Below are positions 24,807-31,571 of a stretch of 34,843 nucleotides of DNA, in pieces. Location: NCBI GenBank assembly GCA_022801435.1, contig JAAWSG010000021.1, positions 1-34,843 on the forward strand, written 5' to 3'. Both the position numbers and the translations under genes were made by a program. Below the pieces are notes generated by a model. The model did no database searches, had not been told where the DNA came from, and saw only the letters and a list, made by a program, of their open reading frames with translations. The first letter of the stretch is position 1. Each line of letters starts with the position of its first letter. The DNA comes from Lawsonibacter sp. Its GTDB lineage: Bacteria > Bacillota > Clostridia > Oscillospirales > Oscillospiraceae.

Positions 24807-25625
24807 CTAGGACGGTCCCGCTTCCGGCAGATACAGGAATTTCAGCCTGACCTCCTGCCAGAACGCGTCGTCCATCCCGTACAGGGACTGTATGGTATCC
24901 TTGTCGTTCAGGGCCTGGGCTGTCTCGTTGTAGTACTTGAGGAACACCTGAAACTGCGGGGTGTCAATAATATCGTCCCGCACCACCAGACAGTAGGATA
25001 CATAGTCCTGGCCGGTCACTCTGGTATAGCGGTACTGGGGCAGCTGAAAGGCCCGGGCGATGTCCATCACCGCCCCGTCCACCTGGCGGTCCTCAAAGGC
25101 GTAGAGGATTGAGGTAGCAGAGACCTCACGGATCTCATCCACCTCCGGGTACTCCTCCCGCACCAGCTTGGCCAGGTGCTCCCGCTTCATGGGGATGGCC
25201 ATGGTTTGGAGCTCCGACGGGTCCTTCCAGCAGCCCAGCACCTCGCCGTTCATCACCACGGGGCCATAGATGGAAAAGCCCTCGTTCTGGTTGACGATTG
25301 CCATGGAGATGTGGGTGCAGTAGAAGCCCAGGTCGGTATCCCGGGTCAGCAGAGACCACTGTCCGGCATTGGAGCAGCAGTCAATAAACAGATAGGAGTC
25401 CAGATCCGCCGCCTGGTCCGGGTTGACAATGCTGTTGTGTCCGTCCTCCTGGCAGCGCTTTATGATCTCTTCCATCATCCGGCCGGTGATGTCGTCGCCA
25501 ACCCCCACTACCAGCTGTGCCTGCGTCTGTTCTCTGGACGCCGCCCACGGGACCGCAAACGCCAGCAGCAGGCCCAGCACCAGGGCCAGCGCAAGAAAGA
25601 GCGCCCCCCGCTTGGTCGCATCCAC
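24807..25625 (-). CDS. saoB: ABC substrate-binding protein, Cys-rich, membrane-anchored
   Basis: A GTG start gives 272 residues with one N-terminal hydrophobic segment (LFLALALVLGLLLAFAV) as signal or anchor. The binding fold then follows (VVGVGDDITGRMMEEII, KDPSELQTMAIPMKREHL, EDRQVDGAVMDIARA). Cysteines cluster in the first lobe: RCQEDGH, FIDCCSN, FYCTH and LGCW. A paired Cys next to the ligand cleft is uncommon in this superfamily and fits a thiophilic metal or organometal ligand. It starts 22 bp after saoC, upstream of the ATPase. The symbol follows the SAO naming as I recall it. Confidence 0.78.
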   Translation of the reverse strand: MDATKRGALFLALALVLGLLLAFAVPWAASREQTQAQLVVGVGDDITGRMMEEIIKRCQEDGHNSIVNPDQAADLDSYLFIDCCSNAGQWSLLTRDTDLGFYCTHISMAIVNQNEGFSIYGPVVMNGEVLGCWKDPSELQTMAIPMKREHLAKLVREEYPEVDEIREVSATSILYAFEDRQVDGAVMDIARAFQLPQYRYTRVTGQDYVSYCLVVRDDIIDTPQFQVFLKYYNETAQALNDKDTIQSLYGMDDAFWQEVRLKFLYLPEAGPS

Positions 25626-25647
25626 GGAAGCTCCGTCCCCCCTCCGC

Positions 25648-26169
25648 TCAGCAGCAATCTTCCATATTTTCCCCGAAGAGGTTGATCAGCTCCCCGTCAA
25701 TTATGCGGTAGATGGCGTATCCCACCTCTCCGTCTTTCTCTCCGGTCAGGACAAACTCCAGGGGCGGTTCCCGGTCCATCTCAAAAAAGCGCAGCGCCTG
25801 GTTCTCAATGGGAGCCGGGGTGGGCTCGGTGATGTCATAGGTCCCGTCCCCCCGGTTGATGAGGGCCACCATCCAGTTTTTCAGGGTCTCCTCCGGGTTG
25901 TGGTAGATGACCACCAGCTCGTCCAGCCCGTCGTCGGTCAGGTCGTCCTCGCAGGCCAGCAGGATCTCCCGGCCGGGGATTTGGGCGTTATAGTACTGGA
26001 GGGCGGGGTGGCTGTCCTCCACCGGCTCGGCGTACTGGATGCCGTTGTTGGGACTGTTCCGCTTCTCCTCCTCCTTGGCGTATATGTACTGGCGCAGGAA
26101 AAAGGCCCCCACCAAAACGGCCAGGACCAGCAGCGGCCCGGCCCAAAAGGGCATGGTTCGTTTTTTCAT
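25648..26169 (-). CDS. saoC: Membrane-anchored protein ending in Cys-Cys
   Basis: This 173-residue protein has an N-terminal membrane helix (about residues 10-28) and a soluble exported domain. The domain contains acidic, calcium-site-like DDLTDDGLDELVV and ends in MEDCC followed directly by a TGA stop. A C-terminal Cys-Cys is the hallmark of what I remember as the 'Cys-Cys-COOH (seleno)protein SaoC' family. In this copy both are cysteines. A free C-terminal vicinal thiol pair can hand soft metals on, as in mercuric reductase. The gene lies 20 bp after the CSCG permease. Confidence 0.8.
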   Translation of the reverse strand: MKKRTMPFWAGPLLVLAVLVGAFFLRQYIYAKEEEKRNSPNNGIQYAEPVEDSHPALQYYNAQIPGREILLACEDDLTDDGLDELVVIYHNPEETLKNWMVALINRGDGTYDITEPTPAPIENQALRFFEMDREPPLEFVLTGEKDGEVGYAIYRIIDGELINLFGENMEDCC

Positions 26170-26189
26170 GGTCTCACCGCCGCCGCGTC

Positions 26190-27287
26190 TCAGGCCGCGC
26201 TCTGCCCGGCCTTGCGCAGCTGGCTGTGCAGAGCCGATACGCCGGCATACAGGGCATAGCCCACCAGGACCGCGGTACACAGGTATTGCAGCCACTCCGG
26301 CCCGGTGTGAATCAGGGTGTTGGCCATGGAGATGGAGTTGGTGGCGGCGTCAAAGTCCAGCACAGGCACAAAGCCGGGAAAAATCTGGTTGGTGATATAG
26401 CCCACTATGTTGGAGATGACCACCACCAGGCCGAAATACATCAGCATGGCCCGCTTCCCGATGGTGCGGTTGATGGTGATGAGCTCCGAGATGTTGGTGG
26501 CGGCGCCCGCCATCAGGAAGGTAATCGCCACCCCGGGGGCCGCGCCGCTGGCCACAATGGCCGCGATAAAGGGGATGTGACCCACCGCGCATACGTACAT
26601 CACCGCCGCCACCACCGTAATCCCCATCAGGGAGACAAAGCCGGGGTTGCCCAGGTAGCGCTGAATGGCCGTCTGAGGGACAAGGCTGAAGATCAGCGCC
26701 GCCGTCAGCATCCCCAGCACGGTGTACTTGCCGATCATCAGGGCCAGCTCACTGAAGGACCAGCGCAGGCCCATCAGGACCCGCCCCAAAAAGGAGGGCT
26801 GTTCCATCTGGAGCTGAATCCGCTTGGGCGCGCTCTCGTCCCGCTTCAGATAGAGCTCCTCCCCGGCAAAGCGGTTGGCCGCAAGGCCGATGATCATGGG
26901 GGCGGCAAACCCGGTGATCACATACACCGCGGTGATCTTCGGGCCCAGCAGGCCGTAGCTGAGGATGATTGCGATGGGATTTATCATGGGCGACGAGGTC
27001 ATAAACGCCAGGGTGGGGCCGAGATACGCCCCCGAGTGGTACAGCCCGATGCCCAGCGGGATACTGCCGCAGCTGCAGATGGGAATGAGCATTCCGGTCA
27101 GGGTGGCCCACAGGATGCCCCGGACCCGGGTCGTGCCCAGACTGCTGTTATGCAGCACCTCGGGCGTCAAAAACTCGTGCAGGCATCCGGCCACAATCAG
27201 GCTCAGCATCATCCAGGAGGACGCCCCGTTGAGCATATTGACCGCAGACCTCAAAACCGCCCACAAAAACTCCAAAAACGCGGTCAT
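26190..27287 (-). CDS. saoE: ArsP/UPF0718-type permease, predicted efflux
   Basis: This 365-residue protein with about eight to ten membrane segments belongs to the DUF318/ArsP permease family. It has the family signature IPICSCGSIPLGIGLY with C71 and C73, and a second block AVGHIPFIAAIVASGAAPGVAITFLMAGAATN. ArsP members export trivalent organoarsenicals, and related ones are linked to other thiophilic compounds. Its ATGA overlap with the selenocysteine thioredoxin-like gene couples the two, consistent with the redox protein serving the permease. Matches SaoE as I recall it; direction and substrate are inferred. Confidence 0.85.
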   Translation of the reverse strand: MTAFLEFLWAVLRSAVNMLNGASSWMMLSLIVAGCLHEFLTPEVLHNSSLGTTRVRGILWATLTGMLIPICSCGSIPLGIGLYHSGAYLGPTLAFMTSSPMINPIAIILSYGLLGPKITAVYVITGFAAPMIIGLAANRFAGEELYLKRDESAPKRIQLQMEQPSFLGRVLMGLRWSFSELALMIGKYTVLGMLTAALIFSLVPQTAIQRYLGNPGFVSLMGITVVAAVMYVCAVGHIPFIAAIVASGAAPGVAITFLMAGAATNISELITINRTIGKRAMLMYFGLVVVISNIVGYITNQIFPGFVPVLDFDAATNSISMANTLIHTGPEWLQYLCTAVLVGYALYAGVSALHSQLRKAGQSAA

Positions 27288-27541
27288 GCCGACTTCAACG
27301 CCTCCTCAAACGCCTTTCGCACTGCGCTCTTGCTCAGCTTGGCCACTGCCTTGCTCTCGTTGACGACCAGCAGACTGGAGGACACCGCGCCGTACTTGGC
27401 CACGTAATCCGTGTCCACACCGGAGCGGTAGACCACCACCTCCACCTGGCCCTCGTACTCTTTTGCCAGGGATTTGACCAATCCCTCATAGACCTCGCAT
27501 CACCCGCAGGCGCTGATGTACTCAATACAAGGATGCCTCAT
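27284..27541 (-). CDS. saoT: Thioredoxin-like selenoprotein with CGUC motif
   Basis: The ATG at 27541 opens a frame interrupted by UGA at 27500-27502 (codon 14), reading ISACG-U-C. Thioredoxin-like folds have C-x-x-C here, so the motif is C12-G13-U14-C15. The 85-residue frame continues with a normal small thioredoxin/glutaredoxin-like fold (KSLAKEYEGQVEVVVYRSG, SLLVVNESKAVAKL). A perfect 7-bp hairpin with loop GGUCA begins 14 nt after the UGA. An automated caller would start downstream at an internal codon and lose the active site. It is the first gene of the ten-gene operon and overlaps saoE by 4 nt. Confidence 0.92.
27468..27486 (-). promoter_or_regulatory. Bacterial SECIS element of the thioredoxin-like selenoprotein
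   Basis: AGGGAUU pairs fully with AAUCCCU around the loop GGUCA. The stem begins 14 nt and the loop 21 nt after the UGA. A short stem with GGU at the top of the loop is what SelB recognises in bacteria, as in E. coli fdhF. Confidence 0.85.
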
Positions 27542-27619
27542 GTTCCCGCCCCCCATCTGTGCTGAATCTGTATATATGCGGCCTGTGTCCAACCGGTCAG
27601 AGTACGGCCCGCACATATT

Positions 27620-27655
27620 TTATGTTACGTTATCATAATTTTTTTCTTTTGTAAA
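27620..27655 (-). promoter_or_regulatory. Possible promoter and operator of the selenoprotein operon
   Basis: On the minus strand TTTACA (27655-27650), 17 nt, TAACGT (27632-27627). The imperfect palindrome TTATGTTACGTTATCATAA (27620-27638, symmetric at 15 of 19 positions) covers the -10, as a repressor or redox sensor site might. The -10 is poor, so this is tentative. Confidence 0.35.
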
Positions 27656-27780
27656 GTGCGCCATTTATTGTATTTTTACCCCCAATTTTCACTTATTCCC
27701 CCCTCAAATAAAAGCTGCCAAAAATAACATTATATAGATTTCCTATATATAATCCGAACGCTGTGTTTATCAATATATTT

Positions 27781-27812
27781 CCCGGGAATCACAAGCCGCT
27801 CTTGTTCCCGGG
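27781..27812. repeat. Strong interrupted hairpin in the control region
   Basis: CCCGGGAA and TTCCCGGG enclose CAAG/CTTG with a 5-nt loop and a 3-nt bulge. No U-run follows on either strand. It may insulate the divergent units. Confidence 0.5.
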
Positions 27813-27861
27813 CGTGCGGCGCTTCGGAAAATCCCCGCATCCGGGCGGGCTCCATTTCCGT

Positions 27862-27902
27862 TTGTAAAAATTACAACGCAAATATTGACATTCCCCTATA
27901 CT
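27862..27902 (+). promoter_or_regulatory. Palindromic operator and promoter, site 1
   Basis: TTGTAAAAATTACAA (27862-27876) is a TTGTAA-N3-TTACAA palindrome. ATACT of a TATACT box starts 22 nt after its end. The same palindrome and spacing recur at 30717. An alternative sigma-A promoter in the same stretch is TTGACA (27885-27890), 17 nt, TAATGT (27908-27913). Confidence 0.65.
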
Positions 27903-27978
27903 TGCGGTAATGTAACCAAGCGGAAGCGGAGCGGCTTTCCCACACAATCTTCATTTTTTGAAAGGAACGGTGAGAATT

Positions 27979-29154
27979 TTGGAATTATCTCAGGAACGGC
28001 TGGAGAGCTATCGAAAAAACCTGCGGTGTCTCCAGGAGGTGACAGAGGAGCTGATGAGCCACATGAAGGGGCGCGACTGGTCCTTCCGGCAGGAGATTAC
28101 GGACAAGCACAGAAAATTCAGCCAAGCGAAGCTCCAAGCCCTGGTGACCGAGCTGCTGGAGCTCTGGACGGAAAAGGTCCGGGAGGGCACAGACGCCGAC
28201 CCGGACACCGGGGAGAGCCTTGCGGAGCCCTGGCTGCGGGAGCGGCGGGAGCTGTACGGCCTATACCTCTACCTGGTCATGCGGTGCAGTCTGGAGCAGG
28301 GAGGGTATACCGACGCCTGGGGCGGTGACATGAAGGAGCGCACCGACTTCGCCTTCCTGCTGGAGCAGGCGAAGCGGCTCTCCCGGGACTGGTGTGTTCT
28401 GACCGGACCGGACGGGGCGCGCCGCAATGAGCTGTACTGGGGCTTTGACGCGTACTTTGGCTTCCATCTCTACTACGCCCTCCACGACCCCGATGTCCTC
28501 AACGGCTATATCAGCACGGGGAACGACTGGTCTCTGACCCCCGACTGGAAGCGGGCCAGCGACCAGCCCAATCACCGGATGACCAACGAGGGCAATTTGA
28601 AGCGGATCTACTTCAGGCACTCCGGGTATCGGTTCCACAAGGCCAGGGCGCCGGAGGAGAAGCCTGAGACAGAGGAGGAGCCCGAGACAGAGGCAGAATC
28701 CGAAACGGAGGAGGAACTGGAGGCGGACCCATTCGACCTGGAGGACACGCTCCTGGATGCCCTCCGGGCGGAGGACGAGGACGACGACGACTGGTACTTC
28801 CCCTTTCCCAGCGCGGAAGCCTACCACGAGTTTCAAATGGCCGAAATGGACCGGCTGGAGGAGGAGGGCGGCCGGGCGATGGGGCTGACCCTACTGGCCG
28901 CGGGCTTTGAAGGGGCGGAGGAATACCGCTCCGCCTGTGAGCGGTTCTCGGAGCTCTTTCTGGCGGCGAGGCCGGAGGTCCTGCGGGACTTTTACCGGGA
29001 GCTGGAGGAGATCGTGGACCTGTATCTGGCCGTGAAGGAAATCGCGCCCCTGACCGATACGGACAAGGCGCTGAACGTGTACAGCCGCATCTACGACGGG
29101 CCTTGCCGGCAGGCGAAGCGTTATGGGAGGGGACTGCAATGGGACAGTCTGTAA
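27979..29154 (+). CDS. Hypothetical protein with acidic hinge (first gene of the ClpP/VirD4-linked cluster)
   Basis: Not recognised. The TTG at 27979 (GGTGA 5 nt upstream) is preferred; GTG at 27970 behind AAAGGA is possible. The 391-residue protein has a helical N-terminal domain (about 1-215, many aromatic residues, DAYFGFHLYYALHDPDVLNG). A very acidic linker (about 222-275, repeats of ETEEE and EDEDDDD) and a helical C-terminal domain (about 280-391) follow. It has no signal peptide or membrane segment. Its end overlaps the next gene by 16 nt, so the two are coupled. The promoter carries the palindrome also found before clpP. Confidence 0.75.
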   Translation: MELSQERLESYRKNLRCLQEVTEELMSHMKGRDWSFRQEITDKHRKFSQAKLQALVTELLELWTEKVREGTDADPDTGESLAEPWLRERRELYGLYLYLVMRCSLEQGGYTDAWGGDMKERTDFAFLLEQAKRLSRDWCVLTGPDGARRNELYWGFDAYFGFHLYYALHDPDVLNGYISTGNDWSLTPDWKRASDQPNHRMTNEGNLKRIYFRHSGYRFHKARAPEEKPETEEEPETEAESETEEELEADPFDLEDTLLDALRAEDEDDDDWYFPFPSAEAYHEFQMAEMDRLEEEGGRAMGLTLLAAGFEGAEEYRSACERFSELFLAARPEVLRDFYRELEEIVDLYLAVKEIAPLTDTDKALNVYSRIYDGPCRQAKRYGRGLQWDSL

Positions 29155-30677
29155 GCGGTCTCCGGGATAAATTCTACCGCAGGCTGATTTTGGAGTATCG
29201 GAAGGACGGGACCGGCTCCTTTCTGTACCGGTACTTCTGGACCGAGTGTGCCACAGAGCTGTTGGCCAGACACCTCCCCGCTTATGCAGGGCCTGTGGAG
29301 CCGGAGGACGAGCCCCAGATCATGGCTCAGCTGAAGGACGCGCTGAAACAGCAGTCCCGTCCGGAGCAAAACAAGCGTTCGAGGAAGAAGAAACGGGAGG
29401 TTTCGGACTTTTGGGAGGAGCTCTGGCTGCGGGACGCCCGTGTTCAGGCGGGGCTGAGTTCAAAGGCAGACTATTTCCTCTGGCTTGTGGAGTATCTGGC
29501 GGCCCACGACACCTATTACAAGGACACCAGTATGTGGGACGGCCGGCTGTGGCTGGACGCCCTTCTGAAAAAAGGGCTGGACTGGAAGGAAGGGACCCGG
29601 GAGCCAGGCCGCCGGGCACAGAAGGAAGCCGCCTCACGCTCAGACAGGGTATATACCTCCCAGCTGGGAAAGGACCTGAACCTGCTGGCGGAGGAGAGCA
29701 GACGGCACCGGGCCAAAATCGCCGGCCGGCTGGAGGGTCTGACCGAGCGGGACCGGTCCGTGCTCACCGGGCGGCTGAAGCAGATGGCGCTCCACATCAA
29801 GATCAAAAACTGGCTTCAGAACAGCGGATATTACCTGCCCACCATCAAGGAGACGGACGTGGATAAGGTGCTGTTTCAAAAAGGAAGCCGGGAGAAGCAG
29901 GATTTTACGATGCGGATGTTTGAGGCCTGCTGTGCCAGGACGGACGGCAGTTTTTTCTTCCAGCAGGCTGCCGGCTCCAGGGGCTGGCGTCTGGACGGGA
30001 ACGGGTTTTGTTTGCTGGAGGCCGGCCAGCTGGCGGAGCTCCAGAAGGAGCTGGAGCTTGTGGAGGACAGCAGTCTCTATCTGCCCCTTGGCGTGGACCC
30101 GCGCAGCGGCTGTGTCTTTTTCCTGGCGGGGAAGGAGCTCTACAGGGCGCTGTATGAGGCGGAGGAGGCGGCGGCAAAGGCGGCTTATCTACAGGCGCAG
30201 AAGAACCTCCGCCAGACCTCGCAGCGGGCCTGTGAGGCGGCCTACCGGCAGGCAAAGCAGGCCAGAGCGGACTATGAGGCCTCCCCGGCCCGCTTCTGCT
30301 TCGACTATCTGCGCCTGGATGGGGAGCACGTGGACCAGTCCCCCTGGGATGTGGGCGGGTCCTTCCGCCTGCGGCCAAAATTTCATAAAAACATGGGGAA
30401 AAGCTATCAGGATATGCTGGAGGACTTTGAATGGTACTGTATCAACGGAGACGACCGGGAGCTTGACGCGGGCAGTCCCCGGGAGGCGGTCCGGGAGCTC
30501 AATCCGGAGGGAGCCGCTCGTATTCCGGAGCCGTTCCGCTGGGCCTTTGACATCCTGGAGCTCCAGGAACCCAGCCCGGAGGCCGCCGCGGCCTTTGACG
30601 CGGCATGGAACAGGCCGGAGGAGCGCCCCGGGTCCGCCCGAAACGGACAGGTGGCCCGATACCCCGATTATATTTGA
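29139..30677 (+). CDS. Hypothetical basic helical protein (second gene of the cluster)
   Basis: Not recognised. 512 residues, starting at the ATG after GGGAGGGG within the end of the previous gene. It is cytoplasmic, with a basic linker near residues 70-85 (QNKRSRKKKREV), a middle domain rich in charged helices, and a likely coiled coil around 345-390 (EAEEAAAKAAYLQAQKNL). The C-terminal region contains RLRPKFHKNMGKSYQDMLEDFEWY. Its overlap with the acidic first protein suggests a basic/acidic partner pair (inference). No terminator follows before the clpP unit. Confidence 0.75.
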   Translation: MGQSVSGLRDKFYRRLILEYRKDGTGSFLYRYFWTECATELLARHLPAYAGPVEPEDEPQIMAQLKDALKQQSRPEQNKRSRKKKREVSDFWEELWLRDARVQAGLSSKADYFLWLVEYLAAHDTYYKDTSMWDGRLWLDALLKKGLDWKEGTREPGRRAQKEAASRSDRVYTSQLGKDLNLLAEESRRHRAKIAGRLEGLTERDRSVLTGRLKQMALHIKIKNWLQNSGYYLPTIKETDVDKVLFQKGSREKQDFTMRMFEACCARTDGSFFFQQAAGSRGWRLDGNGFCLLEAGQLAELQKELELVEDSSLYLPLGVDPRSGCVFFLAGKELYRALYEAEEAAAKAAYLQAQKNLRQTSQRACEAAYRQAKQARADYEASPARFCFDYLRLDGEHVDQSPWDVGGSFRLRPKFHKNMGKSYQDMLEDFEWYCINGDDRELDAGSPREAVRELNPEGAARIPEPFRWAFDILELQEPSPEAAAAFDAAWNRPEERPGSARNGQVARYPDYI

Positions 30678-30716
30678 AGCGCCCATATCCCTCCCGCTCC
30701 CGGCGCGCATAAAGCT

Positions 30717-30757
30717 TTGTAAAATTTACAACTGGAAAAATTCCTTTCTGGCATACT
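30717..30757 (+). promoter_or_regulatory. Palindromic operator and promoter, site 2 (before clpP)
   Basis: TTGTAAAATTTACAA (30717-30731), again TTGTAA-N3-TTACAA, with ATACT of CATACT starting 22 nt after its end, exactly as at site 1. A separate TTGACA at 30774 has no good -10 at the right distance. Confidence 0.65.
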
Positions 30758-30858
30758 ATCCCCACCAAGCACCTTGACAATTGACCCCCACCGGAACGCA
30801 TATCCCCTGGGCGAAACGCAGCCAGAACCCCAATCGGGTGAGCGCGTCAGCAGGAGGT

Positions 30859-30903
30859 ATGCCGGAAGGCGGGGACAGCAAATCAGCAGACAACAATTTA
30901 TGA
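30859..30903 (+). CDS. Possible 14-residue leader peptide before clpP
   Basis: CAGGAGGT lies just before an ATG that encodes MPEGGDSKSADNNL and stops at TGA 14 nt before the clpP start. The ribosome site is good, but so short a frame may be chance. If translated, it could couple to clpP. Confidence 0.25.
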   Translation: MPEGGDSKSADNNL

Positions 30904-30916
30904 AGGAGGAATTGCA

Positions 30917-31504
30917 ATGTATCCATCCCATGAAGCAGGCATCATTAAGGAGTCCACCTACGGCTACCACCTCATCCCCATCCAGGACGAGATGCTCTCC
31001 CACCGGGAGGTGGAGCTGGTGGGGGAGGTGACCCCGGAGACGGTGAACACCCTCATCCGCCAGCTGCGCTATCTCCAGCGGCAGGACCCGGAGGGGGAGA
31101 TCACCCTGTACATCAACAGCCCCGGCGGCAGCGTGGACAGCGGCATGGCCCTTTACGACGTGATGCAGGCGGTGAGCTGTCCCGTCCGGACGGTGTGCGT
31201 AGGGCTGGCGGCCTCCATGGCGGCGCTGCTCTTCGTCTCGGGCCAGCGGCGGGATATGCTCCCCCACAGCCGCCTGATGATCCACGACCCCCTGATCCTC
31301 CAGACCGGCGGCAGCGCCCTGAAGCTGAAGGCGGTGAGCGACGACCTGATGGAGACCCGGCAGATTATCGCCAAGGTCATCGCGGACCACTCGGGCAAGC
31401 CCATGGAGGAGGTGCTGGCCAAAACCGCCACCGACAGCTATTTCCGGGCGGAGGAGGCCGTTTCCTTCGGTCTGGCGGACCAAATCATCACCAGCCTGTC
31501 CTGA
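30917..31504 (+). CDS. ClpP-family serine peptidase
   Basis: This 195-residue protein of ClpP length and fold has a complete triad: Ser100 (GLAASMAALL), His123 (MIHDPL) and Asp173 (TATDSYF). NSPGGSVDSG (67-76) is the oxyanion-side loop. It is not beside clpX, as the housekeeping clpP often is, and it diverges in the hydrophobic strand after the serine. Therefore it is probably a dedicated paralogue that needs an ATPase partner. AAGGAGG lies 8 nt before the ATG. The next gene, 67 bp on, encodes a VirD4-like ATPase. Confidence 0.92.
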   Translation: MYPSHEAGIIKESTYGYHLIPIQDEMLSHREVELVGEVTPETVNTLIRQLRYLQRQDPEGEITLYINSPGGSVDSGMALYDVMQAVSCPVRTVCVGLAASMAALLFVSGQRRDMLPHSRLMIHDPLILQTGGSALKLKAVSDDLMETRQIIAKVIADHSGKPMEEVLAKTATDSYFRAEEAVSFGLADQIITSLS

Positions 31505-31526
31505 CCCAACCATTACACCCCTACAC

Positions 31527-31546
31527 CCCCGTCCCGGAGGGCGGGG
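31527..31546 (+). repeat. Hairpin between clpP and the VirD4-like gene
   Basis: CCCCGTCCC and GGGCGGGG pair (one G-U) around a very short loop, 26 bp before the ATPase gene start. No T-run follows, so it may attenuate rather than end transcription. Confidence 0.4.
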
Positions 31547-31571
31547 CCCAGTCAAAAAGGAGGAACAGAGT

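Larger units (their letters stand above)
27542..27978. other. AT-rich divergent control region (437 bp)
   Basis: This gap separates the minus-strand selenoprotein operon from the plus-strand ClpP/VirD4-linked unit. It holds a possible minus-strand promoter, an imperfect palindrome over it, a short AT inverted repeat (27731-27749, TATATAG/CTATATA), a strong hairpin (27781-27812) and, near the right end, the palindromic operator and promoter of the plus-strand gene. No coding sequence was seen. Confidence 0.75.

Noticed and set aside
25648-25650. TGA after the Cys-Cys of saoC as a further selenocysteine
   Set aside because: The sequence after it has no permease- or domain-like continuation and no hairpin, and the family ends at this point.
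21454-27541. Use of UGA as tryptophan (code change) in this organism
   Set aside because: UGA ends several genes normally (sdaAB, saoC, the VirD4-like gene, DUF3343), and tryptophan is encoded by TGG throughout.
30774-30806. TTGACA at 30774 as the clpP promoter
   Set aside because: No acceptable -10 lies 16-18 nt downstream. The ATACT box linked to the palindrome is the better candidate.
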